Source: Anaerolineales bacterium (GTDB lineage Bacteria > Chloroflexota > Anaerolineae > Anaerolineales > UBA4823). Taken from it: a stretch of 36,480 nucleotides of DNA. The notes beneath the pieces are model-generated. The model ran no database searches and was not told the DNA's origin. It saw nothing but the letters and a program-made list of their open reading frames with translations. The position numbers were made by a program, and so were the translations under genes. The first letter of the stretch is position 1. Every line of letters starts with the position of its first letter. Shown here piece by piece: positions 1 through 8,081 of this stretch. The stretch lies in contig JAGVAD010000063.1 of NCBI GenBank assembly GCA_020060465.1, positions 1-36,480 on the forward strand. The letters are read 5' to 3'.

Positions 1-125
1 ACAGCCTGCAAATCTTGTTCGTTCAAATGGTAATCTCGGGCTTTTGGCATGCCCAAAGTTTACCACGGTTGTTAAGGAACTTTCGATATTCTACTTAGAC
101 TCTATCTATATAAAAAAGACCATTG

Positions 126-995
126 ATGAAACAAGGCTCACGAAAAAACTTATCTGCGGCTGGAAAATATTTCGTCCTGGCGTTAGGATGGGCCTGGCTG
201 TGCTGGGTTCCAGCGGCGCTGATTGGCCTCTCCAGCGGGCGCACGCCGCTGGTCGCCGCGCTGCATTACCTGGGCGGGGTCAGCCCGCTGGCGGCGGCCC
301 TGATCCTGCTACGCCTCGAGCCGACCGCCGAGCGCGCCGACTTCTGGCGGCGTTTGGTAGATACGCGGCGCATTGCACCGTTCTGGTGGACGGTGACGCT
401 GCTCACGATTCCGGCGCTCACGGCGTTGGCAGCGCTGCTCGACCGAGTGTTGGGCGGAGCAGGGGCTCAGTTAGAAGCCGCCGCCGACCTGGCGGAAAAT
501 CCGCTGGCGGCGCTGCCTTCAGCGCTGTTACTGGCGCTTTTCTTGCTCATCTTCGGTCCGTTGCCGGAAGAGATCGGCTGGCGCGGCTACGCCCTTGACC
601 GCTTGCAGCGAGGGCGAGCCGAGAATGGTTTGGGGATGGACGCGCTGCGCGCCAGCCTGATGATTGGCGCATTCTGGGCGTTGTGGCACCTCCCGCTATA
701 CTTCATAGCCGATACATTCCAACACAACGTTGGGGTATTCACGACACGCTACTGGTTAATAACGCTGGGCTTGTTCCCAACATCAGTCCTGATGACCTGG
801 ATCTTCAACGCCACACAGCGCTCAACGTTGACCGCAGTTCTTTTTCACTTTATGGGCAACTGGATCGGCGAACTGTTCGAACTCAGCCCGCGCGCGGAGG
901 TTTTCCTCCTGTCAATCACCTTGCTGGCGGCGCTGGGAGTGATTGTAGCCTGGCAAGCGCGTCTTGCTCCGCGGCGTTCACGCCGTTCGCCTTGA
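126..995 (+). CDS. CPBP-family intramembrane metalloprotease
   Basis: Membrane protein of 289 residues with several hydrophobic helices. It carries the three CPBP (CAAX protease and bacteriocin-processing, Abi) motifs: Glu148-Glu149 followed by Arg153 (PEEIGWRGY), a Trp-x-His-Leu-Pro motif with His188, and His241/Asn245 near the C terminus. In this family these residues form the metal-dependent intramembrane active site; bacterial substrates are mostly unknown. The ATG at 126 is chosen; a TTG three bases earlier is in frame, and no clear ribosome binding site is visible. A TATAAA-like -10 lies about 12 bases upstream, so the leader would be very short. It converges with the next gene and is not obviously in an operon. 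The family call is firm; the physiological role cannot be read from the sequence. Confidence 0.9.
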   Translation: MKQGSRKNLSAAGKYFVLALGWAWLCWVPAALIGLSSGRTPLVAALHYLGGVSPLAAALILLRLEPTAERADFWRRLVDTRRIAPFWWTVTLLTIPALTALAALLDRVLGGAGAQLEAAADLAENPLAALPSALLLALFLLIFGPLPEEIGWRGYALDRLQRGRAENGLGMDALRASLMIGAFWALWHLPLYFIADTFQHNVGVFTTRYWLITLGLFPTSVLMTWIFNATQRSTLTAVLFHFMGNWIGELFELSPRAEVFLLSITLLAALGVIVAWQARLAPRRSRRSP

Positions 996-1027
996 CCAAT
1001 ATATACATTGGTTGCGTAGTGACAACC
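995..1027. terminator. overlapping small hairpins between convergent genes
   Basis: The 31-base gap between two convergent genes contains two short inverted repeats that share bases: ACCAAT/ATTGGT (995-1000 and 1007-1012) and GGTTG/CAACC (1010-1014 and 1023-1027). They cannot form together. There is no U-tract, so a bidirectional terminator is only a guess from position. Confidence 0.3.
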
Positions 1028-2058
1028 TAATTTCCGCGCTGGATTTTTACCCCCGAAGTCAGGAACAGGATCAGGCCTGCCAGGCACAAGACAACGAGGC
1101 CAGCAAGAAACGGGTCAATATGCGCCGACCTACGGAATCCTGTCTGCGGCTGAGGAGTGGGAGCGACAGGCGAAAGAGCGCCGACCGGCTGAATAGTGAG
1201 TGTTGGGAAGAGTGTGTCGGTCGCCTGGCTGATTGCAAGGCTTAGCGTCGGGCTGCCAGATTGAGATGCAGCAGAACGCGTTTCCACTGGTGTAGCTGTA
1301 GCAGCGCCGGCTGGGATGATGAGCAGTTTTTGCCCGGCGTAGATGTCCGTTGAACCAGGCGCCATACCGTTCAAGCTGCGGATCTGGTCGCTGGTCACCC
1401 CATAAGCAATGGCGATCGCCCACAAGGATTGTCCATAGCCCACTTCATGGATCACCGCGCCGTTGGCCTTTGGGGTGACTGTGGTTACCGGCACAATCGC
1501 TGGCAGCGTGGGCAAAGGCGCGCCCGGCGTGCCGCCCGGCAAGGTCGGGGCGACTGCCGCACCGCTTGGGCGAACGTTCAGCGTGACATACACTGTGTCG
1601 CTATCGGCTGCCACGCCAGCGCCCACCTCTCCGCTGGCGTAGCCAACCATAGTGCGCATGTGAACTGCGTCTGCCCAAATCTGATAGACAACAACCTGGG
1701 CTGTCAGAAAATCGGGACTGCCAGCAGCGACGTTCTCTTGCAATCCGCGCGAGACGGCGGTCGTTCCGTCGCTGTGAACATGCGTGCTTTGATGGATGCG
1801 CGCCTGGTAATCAGAGTGCTGCTGAGCATAAGCCATCAACCCGGCGTCGGTAGTGTACGCTTTCAGCCCCTGGCTACGGCGCAGCTCGTTGACCACCGCG
1901 ATCAGATCGCTGGCGCTCAGGGTAGATGGAGCAATGATTAGAGGGCTAAATGGAGCGCTTACAGCCGCGCGGACATCTACAGGGCGCTGCCCTATTCCGA
2001 GTAAAGCCAAACACAGAAATGCAAGATGAATGCGGAGGAACTTCATCGCTGGGTTCAT
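1027..2058 (-). CDS. Surface-anchored CAP (SCP/PR-1) domain protein with LysM repeat
   Basis: Exported protein of 343 residues. Residues 5-32 look like a signal peptide (charged start, then a Leu/Ala-rich stretch). Residues 50-165 match the CAP/SCP fold, with the His-Ser pair at 81-82, Glu108-Asn109 and His133 in the expected order. A Pro/Thr-rich linker leads to a LysM module at about 203-250 (Gly-Gln-Ser-Leu-Trp-Ala-Ile-Ala, ending in a Gly-Gln-Lys-Leu-Leu-Ile-Ile-Pro pattern), which in this family binds peptidoglycan or chitin-like glycans. A second hydrophobic helix at about 312-334, followed by Lys/Arg, would anchor the C terminus in the membrane. Start may be Met1 or Met5. Bacterial CAP proteins of this type are widespread and mostly of unknown function. 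It stands alone, convergent with the CPBP gene. Confidence 0.85.
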   Translation of the reverse strand: MNPAMKFLRIHLAFLCLALLGIGQRPVDVRAAVSAPFSPLIIAPSTLSASDLIAVVNELRRSQGLKAYTTDAGLMAYAQQHSDYQARIHQSTHVHSDGTTAVSRGLQENVAAGSPDFLTAQVVVYQIWADAVHMRTMVGYASGEVGAGVAADSDTVYVTLNVRPSGAAVAPTLPGGTPGAPLPTLPAIVPVTTVTPKANGAVIHEVGYGQSLWAIAIAYGVTSDQIRSLNGMAPGSTDIYAGQKLLIIPAGAATATPVETRSAASQSGSPTLSLAISQATDTLFPTLTIQPVGALSPVAPTPQPQTGFRRSAHIDPFLAGLVVLCLAGLILFLTSGVKIQRGN

Positions 2059-2158
2059 CCACGGCGAATTATATCCCGAATCCTCAGATGGGCAAAAGCA
2101 CTCCCCGTCTTGCCTTGATGGATGGGAGAACGATTATTCTCGAATATCTGAGCCGGAC

Positions 2159-2323
2159 CGGTGTTGAGGAATGAGTGGAATGATCACTGAGTCATAGAGT
2201 ACACAGAGAAGAGTTAAGAAAATCTCCGTGTGCTCCGTGCCTGCTTTGAAAATAGACCCTCTGTGAGCTCGGTGGCGACATTTTCATCTTTTGGGGCGAA
2301 TTGCGGTTCTTGATAATCCCATG
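2159..2323. repeat. Left arm of a long imperfect inverted repeat
   Basis: About 165 bases that reappear in reverse complement at 4339-4512, with only scattered substitutions and one ~7-base indel. Shared blocks include CGGTGTTGAGGAA at the outer end, ACAGAGAAGAGTTAAG in the middle and CATCTTTTGGGGCGAA near the inner end. The arm fills most of the 317-base gap (2059-2375) between the CAP/LysM gene and the response regulator gene. It has no coding capacity. The internal CTCCGTG/CTCTGTG wording resembles dispersed intergenic repeats found in many bacterial genomes. The two arms enclose about 2.0 kb with three minus-strand genes. Confidence 0.85.
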
Positions 2324-2375
2324 GCGAGATTCGATCACCAACGCTCAAGAGGGAGACTATACTAAGCCGTGAGCA

Positions 2376-2768
2376 TCATTTAAGGACAGGTCTGGCAGCG
2401 TCAAGGCGCAGCGTCTCCGAAATGCTCGCCAGCAACTCCTCCGGCTCAAAAGGCTTAGGGAGATAAATATCCGCGCCGCATTCAAAACCGCGTGCCCGTT
2501 CTTGTTTGCTATCCAGGGCAGTGAGCAGGATCACCGGCAAGCGATAGCCGTTCGTCTCCTGACGAATGCGCCGACACAATTCAAACCCATCCAGATCTGG
2601 CAGCATCACATCCAGCAACGCCAGGTCGAGCGATAACTCACGCGTCAATCGCAGCGCATCCTGCCCATTTCGCGCCGCAACAACCTCATAGCCAGCGTGG
2701 GTTAGCGTACGGGCGACCAAACGGATATTCAATTCTTCGTCATCTACGACAAGAATACGAGCGGACAT
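2376..2768 (-). CDS. Single-domain response regulator (CheY-like receiver)
   Basis: Receiver domain only, 130 residues from the Met of MSARILVV. The acidic pair Asp9/Asp10, the phospho-acceptor Asp53 (LLDVMLP), Thr83 and Lys105 (LPKPF) are all present, so it should be phosphorylated by a histidine kinase. No output domain follows. No kinase gene is in the window, so the partner is unknown. An alternative in-frame Met lies six codons upstream (2786). A TATAAT-like -10 on the minus strand at 2831-2836 is a plausible promoter. The gene sits inside the pair of long inverted repeats together with a CPBP protease and an anchored Pro-rich protein. Confidence 0.92.
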   Translation of the reverse strand: MSARILVVDDEELNIRLVARTLTHAGYEVVAARNGQDALRLTRELSLDLALLDVMLPDLDGFELCRRIRQETNGYRLPVILLTALDSKQERARGFECGADIYLPKPFEPEELLASISETLRLDAARPVLK

Positions 2769-2882
2769 AATGACCTGCGCGATCAAAGTTGCGAGGGCTA
2801 AATGCGTCGGCGATGGTGCAATTTTGTCCGATTATATGGTAACTTGTGTGCTATGTACATTACAAATTGGAAAGGCGTGAAG

Positions 2883-3803
2883 CTAAGTCTCTCGCCCACT
2901 CCCATACAGATTCACCAGTAAGAAGCCCAGCGCCAGCGCTGGCAGCAGCACCAGCCCGGCTTCCGGACCGAATGCTCCACCGGTGAACAGCTCTGGGCCA
3001 TTGACCTGCGGCTGCAACAGGCGGAACATCTCCAGCCCACTGACCGGAAAACCAAACACCGTCCCCTCGAAGAAATTCCAGCCGATATGTAGCCCAATGG
3101 GCAACCAGAGCTGGCGCGTGCGCAAATATGCAAAGGCCAGAAACAGCCCAGCCAGGAAGATGCCCACCATAGCCAGTGGATTGAAATTGGGATTAAACAG
3201 GTGCGCCAGCGCAAACACCCCCGAAGAGATCAACACGCCCCAGGTCAAGTTCAGCCCTTCGGCCAGGTTTTGCAGCCAGTAGCCGCGCGCCTGAAGTTCT
3301 TCATACCAACCCACGCTGATAAACACAGCCAGCATGATCGTGGTTTGCCGCACGGTCTCCCAAATGCCTATCTGTCGCCAGGATACACCCGCCAGAGTCA
3401 GCCACCCGGCCAGCCATTCGAGAAGGAAGATCAAAAACATCATTCCTCCGGCGATCAGAAAACCAACCAACAAGTCCGCGCCGGCCCGCCCTCCCACAGC
3501 CAGGCCCAGGCTGACAAAGGAGCGCCGATCAAACCAACGCCGCGCCAGATATACCGCCAGCGTGACGCCGATCAGCGAGCTACCCATGCCGATTGCTTGC
3601 TGCATCAATGGATTAGCTGAGTTGAACCAGCCCAGCCCCACCACCAACAGCCCATACAACAGGCTGATGACAACAAGCAAGATTAACTGTCCGGCGATGC
3701 GCCAGCCAGCCCGCAGGCGGCGCTTACCCTCGCGTTGTGGGTCCGGCGTAAGGAATATCTTGCCAATCATACGAAACGGGGCTTCGCTTTGCACAACGCT
3801 CAT
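2883..3803 (-). CDS. CPBP-family intramembrane metalloprotease
   Basis: Polytopic membrane protein of 306 residues with about eight hydrophobic segments. CPBP motifs are present: Glu168-Glu169 and Arg173 (WYEELQARGY), His201 (ALAHLFNPN) and His239/Asn243 (GLHIGWNFFEG). It differs clearly from the other CPBP protein in the window and belongs to the branch with the YEExxxRGY signature. The first ATG (3803) has no convincing Shine-Dalgarno; Met12 is an alternative. It lies 18 bases downstream of the Pro-rich membrane-anchored protein gene on the same strand, so the two are probably co-transcribed. Substrate unknown. Confidence 0.9.
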   Translation of the reverse strand: MSVVQSEAPFRMIGKIFLTPDPQREGKRRLRAGWRIAGQLILLVVISLLYGLLVVGLGWFNSANPLMQQAIGMGSSLIGVTLAVYLARRWFDRRSFVSLGLAVGGRAGADLLVGFLIAGGMMFLIFLLEWLAGWLTLAGVSWRQIGIWETVRQTTIMLAVFISVGWYEELQARGYWLQNLAEGLNLTWGVLISSGVFALAHLFNPNFNPLAMVGIFLAGLFLAFAYLRTRQLWLPIGLHIGWNFFEGTVFGFPVSGLEMFRLLQPQVNGPELFTGGAFGPEAGLVLLPALALGFLLVNLYGSGRET

Positions 3804-3821
3804 GTGGAGATAAAGTAGAGA

Positions 3822-4268
3822 TCAGAACCCTGGCGAATTCGCCAGGATGGCGATCACGCCTAGCGCAGTGCAGGCGCAGATGCAAGCCAGCAATAACACC
3901 ACCACGGCGGCGACTATAGCAATGGTGAGGCGGTTGTCCTTTGTGGGTTGATTCGCCTGGGTGCTGACGGGCTGCGAGGGCGCGGCGGATGGCTGCGGCG
4001 AAGATGATAGCTCTACCACAGACGCCACCTGCGTGGGCGGCGCCATAGGTGGTTCGTCAATATACTGGGTTGGCTCTGCGGTTGGAGCAGCTTGCGCTTC
4101 AGCGGGGATCGGAGAGGGCGGCGGAATTGGTTCCGGTTCAGGCTCCAGGGCGGCAAAAAGCTGGTTGGCATCTATGCGCCGCGTGGCGTTTTCTGGCTGG
4201 TCATCTTCCAGGCGACGCGTTTCTGCCGACGATTCTTCGGGCGTTTCAGGTGTAGGTGCATCGGGCAT
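3822..4268 (-). CDS. Pro/Glu-rich protein with C-terminal membrane anchor
   Basis: Hypothetical protein of 148 residues. Residues 1-110 are low-complexity, rich in Pro, Glu, Ala, Thr and Gln and probably disordered. A single hydrophobic helix with several Cys follows at about 115-142 (IAIVAAVVVLLLACICACTA), so it is likely tail-anchored with the disordered part in the cytoplasm. The start is supported by AAGGAG eight bases upstream of the ATG. It is the first gene of a probable two-gene unit with the downstream CPBP protease; being a substrate or partner of that protease is only a possibility raised by position. No family recognised. Confidence 0.7.
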   Translation of the reverse strand: MPDAPTPETPEESSAETRRLEDDQPENATRRIDANQLFAALEPEPEPIPPPSPIPAEAQAAPTAEPTQYIDEPPMAPPTQVASVVELSSSPQPSAAPSQPVSTQANQPTKDNRLTIAIVAAVVVLLLACICACTALGVIAILANSPGF

Positions 4269-4338
4269 GAGATTCTCCTTTGATGGTTCGCTGAAATATA
4301 TGTAGTCTTCCTCTGGAGCTTTGATGATTGAATTTCAT

Positions 4339-4512
4339 CATGGGGTTACCAAGAACAACAGTTCGCCCCAAAAGATGAAAATGCCGCCACCGAGCTCACA
4401 GGGATCATAGAGAGTTTATTTTCGAAGCAGGCTCGGAGTACACGGAGATTTTCTTAACTCTTCTCTGTGCGCTCTGCGGCTTAGTGATCAATTCTATCGT
4501 TCCTCAACACCG
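4339..4512. repeat. Right arm of a long imperfect inverted repeat
   Basis: Reverse-complement partner of 2159-2323, about 174 bases. Its outer end (CAACACCG) ends at 4512 and its inner end starts at CATGGGG (4339). It sits upstream of the Pro-rich protein gene, so the three genes between the arms form a 2.0-kb unit flanked by inverted copies. A terminal transposase-type repeat is unlikely, since no transposase lies between the arms. Two independent insertions of a dispersed intergenic repeat explain it as well. Confidence 0.85.
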
Positions 4513-4788
4513 AATAGAGAGACGGTCGAAATATAAGCATTTGGAAAAATAACACCGGCTGGGGTAATCTCGGTGGGAACATGGATAAGCTAAATTATAC
4601 CTTGACCGGGCTTATTTTGAACGCTTCTTAGAAACAAGGATCTTCTCAAGACAAGAATTTGTCACCTGTGTTACTCCTGCCTCGCTAAGTGAGGACACAA
4701 GTAAGAATCCAACCGCAACATCCATCTATTTCATTGCCCATTGGTGCTCTTTGAACATAAGAATAATATAATAATCCTATACAATACC
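4513..4788. other. Non-coding leader region upstream of folE promoter
   Basis: Together with the repeat arm this makes a 594-base gap without a gene (4269-4862). The 276 bases here are AT-rich. I see no convincing open reading frame, RNA gene or riboswitch-like structure in them. Confidence 0.5.
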
Positions 4789-4816
4789 TTGACAGAGTAA
4801 TTTTCCACCATATAAT
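4789..4816 (+). promoter_or_regulatory. Sigma-70-type promoter of the folate operon
   Basis: A perfect -35 box TTGACA (4789-4794) and a perfect -10 box TATAAT (4811-4816) are separated by 16 bases. Transcription would start near 4823 and give a leader of about 40 bases before folE. Confidence 0.8.
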
Positions 4817-4862
4817 TTAGATCACTCCGATCAGTTACATCGAAAACGAAAGGTATCCCAAT

Positions 4863-5525
4863 ATGTCTTACCCTCTAACTCAAACTCAATCGCTGCTCAA
4901 ACCGGCGGCGAATTTCCCCGACTTGCTGGTCGCCGAAGATGCGCAGGTCGCCCCGGCGCCAATCCACGCTGCGGTGCGCGATATTCTGCTCAACATCGGC
5001 GAAGACCCCGAACGCCAGGGGTTGCTCAATACACCCGACCGGGTGGCGCGCATGTTCGCCGAACTGACCGCTGGCTACACCACCGATCCAATCAAACTAA
5101 TCAACGGCGCGCTCTTCGACGTAGATTATCGCGAAATGGTGTTGGTCAAAGATATCGAATTCTACAGCCTGTGCGAGCATCACATGTTGCCCTTTTTCGG
5201 GAAGGCGCACGTGGCTTATATCCCAGATGGGAAAGTCATCGGCTTGAGCAAGATTCCGCGCATTGTGGAGATGTTTGCCCGCCGATTGCAGGTGCAAGAG
5301 CGCATGACTGGCGAAATCGCTGAGTTCCTGAACGAACAAATCCGTCCCCAAGGCGTGGCGGTGATGGTAGAAGGCGCGCACATGTGCGCCATGATGCGCG
5401 GCGTGAAGAAGTCTCAAGCCAGTATGACCACCAGCGCCTTTCTAGGTGTTTTCCAGGATGACGCGCATAAGCGCGCCGAATTCCTGGCACAGTTGGCGAA
5501 CAGCCATGGAGTGCACGCGGCATGA
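4863..5525 (+). CDS. folE: GTP cyclohydrolase I
   Basis: Cytosolic enzyme that converts GTP to 7,8-dihydroneopterin triphosphate, the first step of tetrahydrofolate and pterin synthesis. The protein has 220 residues, normal for the family. The zinc ligands are visible as Cys104 and His107 ([20 protein letters not shown]) and Cys175 ([11 protein letters not shown]). The [23 protein letters not shown] block that lines the active site is intact. The first ~30 residues are a variable extension. AAAGG precedes the ATG at a slightly long spacing. The stop overlaps the next start (ATGA, 5522-5525), which indicates translational coupling to the SDR gene. First gene of a four-gene folate cluster. Confidence 0.97.
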   Translation: MSYPLTQTQSLLKPAANFPDLLVAEDAQVAPAPIHAAVRDILLNIGEDPERQGLLNTPDRVARMFAELTAGYTTDPIKLINGALFDVDYREMVLVKDIEFYSLCEHHMLPFFGKAHVAYIPDGKVIGLSKIPRIVEMFARRLQVQERMTGEIAEFLNEQIRPQGVAVMVEGAHMCAMMRGVKKSQASMTTSAFLGVFQDDAHKRAEFLAQLANSHGVHAA

Positions 5526-6304
5526 CATCCGATCCCACCGCCTTGCGCCTGGATGGACGTCTGGTTTTGATCACTGGCGCAGCGAAGCGACTGGGACGCG
5601 CCCTGGCGCTTGCCGCTGCCCGCGCGGGCGCGCATGTGGCATTGCATTATGGACGCTCGCGCGACGCCGCTGAACAAACCGCCGATGAAATCCGCACTTT
5701 GGGGCGTCGCGCTGAAATCTTCCAGGCAGATTTAGCCGACCCGGCGCAGGTCGCTGATCTGTTCCGTCAGGCGCAGGCGCGCCTGGGGACAATCCATGCA
5801 TTGATCAACAACGCCTCCATCTTCGCTCCGCTGGATTGGCAGCAAACAACGCTGGCAGATTGGGATCAGCATCTGCGCGTCAACCTGACCGCGCCCTTTT
5901 TGCTGACGCAGACCTTTGCCCGCGCCCTGCCGCCAGAGGAAAATGGGCGCGTGCTCAACTTGTTAGACTGGCGTGCTCTGCGCCCCGGCCCTGACCACCT
6001 GCCTTACACCATCAGCAAGGCTGGGCTGGCGGCTCTCACACGCTCATTGGCGGTCGCCTTAGCGCCGCGCATCCAGGTCAACGGGCTTGCACTGGGAGCG
6101 GTTTTGCCTGCTCATGCTCCAGGGTCTTCAGAAACATCAAAAGTCTCTACGCCCGAAGAACTGGATGAAGTTATCCGACCAGTCCCCGCCGGGCGCTGGG
6201 CTGATTTGGACGAGGTGGATCAGGCAGCGATGTTCCTGTTGGCAGGGCCAGCATACATCACTGGCGAGATTTTACACCTGGACGGTGGACGCCATCTGGT
6301 GTGA
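5522..6304 (+). CDS. Short-chain dehydrogenase, FolM/pteridine-reductase-like
   Basis: Classical SDR of 260 residues: NAD(P)-binding TGAAKRLGR near residue 20, an Arg-containing turn after the second beta strand that favours NADPH, NNAS at about 98-101, and the catalytic YxxxK as Tyr-Thr-Ile-Ser-Lys in the middle. The TGxxxRLGRA form with NNAS and a C-terminal GxILxLDGG is characteristic of pteridine reductases and FolM (dihydromonapterin/dihydrofolate reductase). Placement between folE and folB, with a four-base overlap with folE, strongly supports a pterin substrate. It may reduce dihydropterins or stand in for a dihydrofolate reductase; no folA is visible here. Which of these it does cannot be decided from sequence alone. 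Confidence 0.88.
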   Translation: MTSDPTALRLDGRLVLITGAAKRLGRALALAAARAGAHVALHYGRSRDAAEQTADEIRTLGRRAEIFQADLADPAQVADLFRQAQARLGTIHALINNASIFAPLDWQQTTLADWDQHLRVNLTAPFLLTQTFARALPPEENGRVLNLLDWRALRPGPDHLPYTISKAGLAALTRSLAVALAPRIQVNGLALGAVLPAHAPGSSETSKVSTPEELDEVIRPVPAGRWADLDEVDQAAMFLLAGPAYITGEILHLDGGRHLV

Positions 6305-6361
6305 GACTGCCATTGCGCTTCTGTGGCGTCTTTGCGTTTGTAAGTAACACGGAGAGAAGAC

Positions 6362-6724
6362 ATGGATCAAATCCTGATTCGCGATCTATCCGCCCGCGGC
6401 GTGATAGGGGTCAACGACTGGGAGCGCGAGAAAGCCCAGGAAATCCTTATCAACATCACCTTGTTCACCGATTTACGCCGCGCCGGCGAGAGCGATAACC
6501 TGGACGACTCGGTGAATTACCGCAGCATCGCCAAGCAGGCGTTGGCGCACGCCGAGAGCGCAGCGCGCCTGACAGTAGAAGCCCTGGCGGCGGACATCGC
6601 CCGCCTGTGCCTGGCGCACGCTGGTGTGCAAAAGGTGCGCGTGCGTGTGGAAAAGCCCGGCGCGGTGCGCTTTGCTCGTTCGGTGGGCGTTGAGATCGAA
6701 CGCCAGGCTGGAGATTTCGCATGA
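6362..6724 (+). CDS. folB: Dihydroneopterin aldolase
   Basis: Protein of 120 residues, full length for FolB. It cleaves 7,8-dihydroneopterin to 6-hydroxymethyl-7,8-dihydropterin and glycolaldehyde. Family features seen are the opening DQILIRDLSARGVIGVNDWER with the substrate-contacting region, the DSVNYRSIAK block, and the C-terminal lysine region VRVRVEKPGAVRFARSVGVEIER containing the catalytic-type Lys. A good ribosome binding site (GGAGAGAAG) lies just upstream of the ATG. The 57-base gap after the SDR gene contains a short CTGTGGCGTCTTTGCG stretch typical of intergenic filler. The stop overlaps the start of folK (ATGA). Confidence 0.95.
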   Translation: MDQILIRDLSARGVIGVNDWEREKAQEILINITLFTDLRRAGESDNLDDSVNYRSIAKQALAHAESAARLTVEALAADIARLCLAHAGVQKVRVRVEKPGAVRFARSVGVEIERQAGDFA

Positions 6725-7275
6725 GCACCGTCTTGAGCAAACAAACTGCCCGACAAGAGCGCGCTATCTTGCGGCCATCGCCGAGCGCGCAATCCCTGCC
6801 CGCCGCTCCGGTAGATGTCATCCTGCTGCTGGGTTCGAACATCCAGCCGGAGCACAACCTGCGCCGTGCTATTGCCCTGCTCGACCGCTGGTTTGGACTG
6901 TTGGGGGTTTCTTCGGTGTGGGAAACGCCGCCAGTGGGCAGTCAAGGGCCTAATTTTCTCAACGTTGCTGTGCGGTTGCGCACAGCGCTCGATCCGCAGC
7001 ACCTGAAAGAGGCTGTCTTACGTCCGCTAGAGCGCAGCCTGGGGCGGGTGCGCACCGCGGATAAATACGCCCCGCGACCTATTGATATTGACATCGTGCT
7101 GTGGGGCGATCAGGCAATAGATGACGACCTGTGGCGATACGCTCATACAGCGATCCCAATTGCCGAGTTGTTGCCCGATCTGCGACGCGAGCCGGGCGGT
7201 GAGACCCTGGCTCAAGTCGCCCAGCGTCTCAGCCGCCAGACGCCGATCCGCCAGCACTCTAAAGTTACACCCTGA
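6721..7275 (+). CDS. folK: 2-amino-4-hydroxy-6-hydroxymethyldihydropteridine pyrophosphokinase
   Basis: Transfers pyrophosphate from ATP to 6-hydroxymethyl-7,8-dihydropterin. The protein has 184 residues; about 33 N-terminal residues precede the HPPK domain, which starts at VDVILLLGSNIQPE. Conserved elements are LGSN, the SSVWETPPVGSQGPNFLNVAV segment and the signature KYAPRPIDIDIVLWG, whose two Asp residues bind Mg. The start at 6721 overlaps the folB stop by four bases, but an internal start nearer the domain cannot be excluded. Last gene of the operon; no folP or folC is in the cluster. The stop codon lies inside the downstream hairpin. Confidence 0.95.
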   Translation: MSTVLSKQTARQERAILRPSPSAQSLPAAPVDVILLLGSNIQPEHNLRRAIALLDRWFGLLGVSSVWETPPVGSQGPNFLNVAVRLRTALDPQHLKEAVLRPLERSLGRVRTADKYAPRPIDIDIVLWGDQAIDDDLWRYAHTAIPIAELLPDLRREPGGETLAQVAQRLSRQTPIRQHSKVTP

Positions 7276-7302
7276 AGATTTCCAAAAATCTTCAGGGTGT
7301 AA
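7265..7302. terminator. 17-bp hairpin between convergent folK and CHRD genes
   Basis: A perfect 17-bp inverted repeat (7265-7281 and 7286-7302) with a four-base CCAA loop. The folK stop codon lies in the left arm. Neither side is followed by a strong U-tract, but its placement between convergent genes fits a bidirectional terminator or 3'-end stabiliser. Confidence 0.75.
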
Positions 7303-7310
7303 AATGACCC

Positions 7311-7805
7311 TTAGTGAATGTGGCCGTTGATCTCACCGGCTGGCGCTTCGCTGGTATGCACATTCACATAAGCCTGACCGCTCTGTATCAGTTCCAGCAA
7401 CTGCTCCCAAGTGAAGCCACCGCGCAGATTCTCTGGCCCGAAGACGCCGCTGACCAGTTCGCCTTTGATGGCCTCGGTGGGAGAACCAGGGCCAGTGCTG
7501 TTCACATCCGGGTACAGCCAGACGATGATGGGGCCGTTGCGCCCTTCTCCTACATATTGATGGATGTGCGCCATGATTACATGGTCAATCTTTTTGACGT
7601 TGATCTCATAAGCTATGCTCATGCCGTCGTCGCTCAAGCGGAACTTCGCCATACCCTGGGCTTTCGAGTCGACGTTCACCGGCAACGGGACAATATCGTT
7701 GGGCCGCATTTTGGCTTTGAATACCGCCTTGGCAGCAAAGGCGCCGCCGGCGACAATGAGCAACGCGACAAAGGTCAACAGTACGGAAGTGAAAAGACGT
7801 TTCAT
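7311..7805 (-). CDS. Secreted CHRD-domain protein
   Basis: Protein of 164 residues. Residues 1-24 are a signal peptide (Lys-Arg, hydrophobic core, Ala-Phe-Ala-Ala cleavage region). The rest matches a CHRD domain: a Lys-x-Arg-Leu-Ser-Asp-Asp-Gly-x-x-x-x-Tyr strand, AHIHQYVGEGRNGPIIVWLY, then a C-terminal QAYVNVHTSEAPAGEINGHI. The His-rich AHIH/NVHT/EINGHIH pattern is typical. CHRD domains were named from chordin and are common in secreted bacterial proteins of unknown function. GGAG lies about ten bases before the ATG. Convergent with folK. Confidence 0.85.
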   Translation of the reverse strand: MKRLFTSVLLTFVALLIVAGGAFAAKAVFKAKMRPNDIVPLPVNVDSKAQGMAKFRLSDDGMSIAYEINVKKIDHVIMAHIHQYVGEGRNGPIIVWLYPDVNSTGPGSPTEAIKGELVSGVFGPENLRGGFTWEQLLELIQSGQAYVNVHTSEAPAGEINGHIH

Positions 7806-7880
7806 GACATATACTCCATTCTAGGTCTAAATTGTGGTTTATCTATATAACCATACGAGATTACCGAGTGAATGGATTGA

Positions 7881-8056
7881 TTATTTTCTGGGAAGTACCA
7901 AAATGAACAGATGTTGCTCATGCCCCAGCTAGTGATCCTTTTCGTCGCCCCACAACATTGCATGAGAAATGTAGATCAGCTCATCCTCATAGATCACCCA
8001 CCTGGGGTAAGGATTTCGCCGCCATGCTTGTGGCAGACCAGGCATTCATCTGGCAT
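7881..8056 (-). pseudogene. Broken, truncated HIT-family protein gene
   Basis: Reading the minus strand from ATG 8056 gives MPDECLVCHKHGGEILTPGG and then a TGA (7994-7996). Shifting one base restores VIYEDELIYISHAMLWGDEKDH, then an in-frame TAG (7929-7931) where these proteins usually have Tyr, then LGH. Together this reads as the first ~50 residues of a HIT-family (histidine triad) hydrolase of the CLxCxKHRGE...YEDxLVYVSHA type. The rest of the gene, including the His-x-His-x-His active site, is missing. The defects are thus a one-base deletion, a stop codon and a 3' truncation. It lies 25 bases downstream of the DUF4180 gene and explains the apparent gap before the CHRD gene. Confidence 0.7.
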
Positions 8057-8081
8057 GGTTCACGCCCCCCTTCCAGGCAGG

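Noticed and set aside
44..598. 184-codon frame overlapping the first CPBP gene
   Set aside because: It is rich in Arg/Ala/Gly as expected of an out-of-frame read of a GC-rich gene. The overlapping CPBP frame has all family motifs.
4513..4862. Long leader before folE considered as a riboswitch
   Set aside because: The promoter lies at 4789-4816, leaving only ~40 bases of leader, and no conserved riboswitch pattern is visible.
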